Source: JASFJH01 sp050117725 (lineage in GTDB: Bacteria; Pseudomonadota; Gammaproteobacteria; AKS1). From it: a stretch of DNA of 7,417 nucleotides. The stretch spans positions 1 to 7,417 of the forward strand of contig JASFME010000114.1 of the NCBI GenBank assembly GCA_050117725.1, given 5' to 3'. The position numbers and the translations under genes were made by a program. The notes under the pieces were generated by a model. That model was given only the letters and a program-made list of their open reading frames with translations, did not search any database and was not told the DNA's origin. Positions 5,632 through 7,417 of this stretch are shown piece by piece; positions within the stretch are counted from its first letter, which is position 1, and each line of letters starts with the position of its first letter.

Positions 5632-6423
5632 ATGTATCGTATCGCAGCAGTGTGTGTGTGTTTACTGGCTTTTGTGACAGGTGTGCAGGCCGCCGTACAG
5701 GGCAAGGAAGTCAGCTACCGTGAAGGTGATACCGTGCTCAAGGGCTACATGGCCTGGGATGATGACGTCAAGGGTAAACGACCGGGCGTGTTGGTCGTAC
5801 ACGAATGGTGGGGACATAACGACTATGCCCGTGACCGTGCCCGCATGCTGGCCAGCCTCGGTTATACCGCGCTGGCCGTAGATATGTATGGTGATGGCAA
5901 GACCGCGGCCCATCCGGATGATGCGAAAAAGTTCTCCAGTGCTGTCGGTGGTAACCTGTCGCTGGCGAAGGCGCGTTTTGTTGCGGCACTGAATGTGCTG
6001 ACCTCACACCAGACCGTCGATGCCAGCAAGACCGCGGCTATTGGTTACTGCTTCGGTGGCGGCATGGTGTTACAGATGGCGCGGCAGGGCGTTGACCTGG
6101 ATGGTGTGGTCAGTTTCCATGGCAGCCTCGGTACGGGCAGCCCCGCGCAGCCGGGCGCGGTCAAGGCGCAGGTGCTCGTGTATAACGGTGCGATGGACCC
6201 GTTTGTCAATCCGGAACAGATAGGCGCCTTTAACCAGGAGATGGCCGCGGCCGGCGTGACTTACTCCTTTGTTAACCTGCCGGGTGCCAAGCACTCCTTT
6301 ACCAGGCCGGGCGCGGATGAAGTCGGCAAGAAGTTCGGTCTGCCGCTTGCGTATAACAAGGCGGCCGATGAAAAATCCTGGCAGGGTATGCAGGCGTTCT
6401 TCAAGGAACTGTTTGCCGACTAG
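5632..6423 (+). CDS. Exported dienelactone hydrolase family protein
   Basis: A 263-residue alpha/beta hydrolase of the dienelactone hydrolase family. Residues 1-20 (one Arg, then a hydrophobic run with two Cys, ending VQA before Ala) look like a Sec signal peptide cleaved around A20, so the mature protein of about 243 residues is probably periplasmic. The catalytic triad can be read as C140 in the nucleophile elbow GYCFGGG, D189 in GAMDPF and H221 in AKHSF. HEWWG near residue 60 is the usual family motif next to the oxyanion site. Cys rather than Ser as nucleophile fits true dienelactone hydrolases, but the natural substrate of these exported housekeeping versions is not known, and no aromatic degradation genes are nearby. 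It follows msrB with 14 bp between stop and start, likely the last gene of the operon, and converges on glgB. Confidence 0.88.
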   Translation: MYRIAAVCVCLLAFVTGVQAAVQGKEVSYREGDTVLKGYMAWDDDVKGKRPGVLVVHEWWGHNDYARDRARMLASLGYTALAVDMYGDGKTAAHPDDAKKFSSAVGGNLSLAKARFVAALNVLTSHQTVDASKTAAIGYCFGGGMVLQMARQGVDLDGVVSFHGSLGTGSPAQPGAVKAQVLVYNGAMDPFVNPEQIGAFNQEMAAAGVTYSFVNLPGAKHSFTRPGADEVGKKFGLPLAYNKAADEKSWQGMQAFFKELFAD

Positions 6424-6453
6424 CAGGTGACAATACGGCAGGGCAGTGCGCGA

Positions 6454-7417
6454 TCAGCCCGTGCGTTTCAGGATCACCGCGGCGAGTGGTGGCAGGGTAA
6501 CCACGATTGAATGTGCCCGCCCCATCCAGCTTTGCTGCTGGCTGTCCAGACCGGCACCGTTACCGAGATTGCTGCCGGCGTAATGGCCTGAATCGGAATT
6601 GAAGATTTCCTGGTAATAGCCCGGTTCGTCGACACCGATGCGGTAGCCGTAGCGCGGTATTGGCGTGAAGTTGAACAGGGCAATCAGGGTTTCGCCTTCA
6701 CCACGACGCAGATAGCTCAGCACAGACTGTGATGAGTCATGGCAGTCAATCCACTCAAAGCCGTTCTGGGTAAAGTCATCGGCATGCAGCGCCGGGTGTT
6801 CCCGGTTGAGGTGGTTCAGGTCAGCGACACAGCGCTTCAGGCCGGCATGCAATGGATAGTCCAGAAGATACCAGTCGAGTTCCCGATCATGATCCCATTC
6901 GGCACCCTGGCCGAATTCACAACCCATGAATATTAACTGTTTGCCGGGGTGCGTGAACTGGAAGGCATACAACAGGCGCAGGTTGGCAAAACGCTGCCAT
7001 TCATCACCACTCATCTTGTACAGGAGTGATGACTTGCCATGCACGACTTCATCGTGCGAGAAAGGCAGAATAAAATTCTCGTTAAATGCGTACAGCAGGC
7101 CGAAGGTCAGGCTGTTGTGATGATAGGTGCGAAAGATCGGGTCGAGTCTCATGTAATCGAGAACATCATGCATCCAGCCCATGTTCCACTTCATGGAAAA
7201 GCCCAGTCCTCCGACATAGATCGGTCGCGAAACCATCGGCCAGTCGGTCGATTCCTCGGCCATGATCATGGTGCCCGGGTATTGCTCATGGGTCACCGTG
7301 TTCAATTCACGCAGAAACTCGATGGCCTCGAGGTTTTCACGTCCACCGTACCGGTTAGGCAACCAGTCACCTGCCTCACGGGAATAGTCGAGGTATATCA
7401 TTGATGCTACGGCATCG
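6454..7417 (-). CDS. glgB: 1,4-alpha-glucan branching enzyme (C-terminal about 320 residues, cut by window end)
   Basis: Forms alpha-1,6 branches in glycogen by cleaving and re-attaching alpha-1,4 chains (GH13 family, cytosolic). Reading leftward, codons are open at the right edge and stop at TGA 6456-6454. The first full codon is the Asp of DAVASM (7416-7414), which aligns with the catalytic nucleophile D405 of E. coli GlgB. The acid/base Glu of AEEST is 53 residues further (7257-7255) and the third Asp, in SHDEVVHGK, 121 residues further (7053-7051), the same spacings as in E. coli. NRYGGRENLEAIEFLR and GGLGFSMKWNMGWMHD are also diagnostic. The C-terminal beta-sandwich domain ends in AAVILKRTG. 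The internal Met at 7401 is not the start. About 400 N-terminal residues are missing. It is convergent with the hydrolase gene, so it belongs to a different transcription unit, presumably other glycogen genes beyond the edge. Confidence 0.96.
   Translation of the reverse strand, partial: DAVASMIYLDYSREAGDWLPNRYGGRENLEAIEFLRELNTVTHEQYPGTMIMAEESTDWPMVSRPIYVGGLGFSMKWNMGWMHDVLDYMRLDPIFRTYHHNSLTFGLLYAFNENFILPFSHDEVVHGKSSLLYKMSGDEWQRFANLRLLYAFQFTHPGKQLIFMGCEFGQGAEWDHDRELDWYLLDYPLHAGLKRCVADLNHLNREHPALHADDFTQNGFEWIDCHDSSQSVLSYLRRGEGETLIALFNFTPIPRYGYRIGVDEPGYYQEIFNSDSGHYAGSNLGNGAGLDSQQQSWMGRAHSIVVTLPPLAAVILKRTG

Noticed and set aside
6424..6460. Possible bidirectional terminator between the hydrolase gene and glgB
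   Set aside because: GGGC (6441-6444) and GCCC (6457-6460) can pair, but the stem is only four bases plus a bulged extension, has no T tract and runs into glgB codons.
7390..7401. Met codon at 7401 (minus) as the start of a short amylase-like gene
   Set aside because: The frame continues upstream to the edge as DAVASM, the branching-enzyme nucleophile motif, so this Met is internal to glgB.

Overview
The window is a gene-dense stretch of central carbohydrate metabolism from a bacterium, most likely a gammaproteobacterium. The full-length Zwf, Pgl, Pgi and MsrB sequences, the 6-phosphogluconate dehydrogenase tail and the glycogen branching enzyme all read like proteobacterial orthologues. A more exact placement (for example a Chromatiales or sulfur-oxidiser-like lineage) would be a guess from gene order and moderate GC. 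Nothing points to a plasmid, phage, transposon or CRISPR locus.

Layout, left to right. A truncated gnd (3' end only) is followed after about 17 bp by zwf, then after 11 bp by pgl. These three genes are the complete oxidative branch of the pentose phosphate pathway, from glucose-6-phosphate to ribulose-5-phosphate. A roughly 100 bp intergenic region follows. It holds a CRP-like palindrome (TGTGA-N6-TCACT) and an inverted repeat over a possible -10 element. Next comes a stand-alone protein with two tandem cyclic nucleotide-binding domains. After a 57 bp A-rich leader comes pgi, which overlaps msrB by 4 bp. An exported dienelactone-hydrolase-family protein follows, with a strong GGAGGT ribosome binding site. 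On the opposite strand, converging with only about 30 bp between stop codons, is the C-terminal half of glgB, which runs off the right edge.

How the genes fit together. Pgi makes glucose-6-phosphate from fructose-6-phosphate; Zwf, Pgl and Gnd oxidise it to give NADPH and pentose phosphate; GlgB belongs to the neighbouring glycogen pathway, which stores and releases the same hexose units. No edd/eda (Entner-Doudoroff) genes are visible. MsrB repairs oxidised methionine using reducing power that ultimately comes from NADPH, so its place in the operon is plausible. The least ordinary element is the double cyclic-nucleotide-binding protein. It resembles the domain plan of a protein kinase A regulatory subunit, has no DNA-binding or catalytic domain, and lies downstream of a CRP-like site. 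This suggests, as inference only, a cAMP- or cGMP-linked control point inside the sugar-phosphate cluster.
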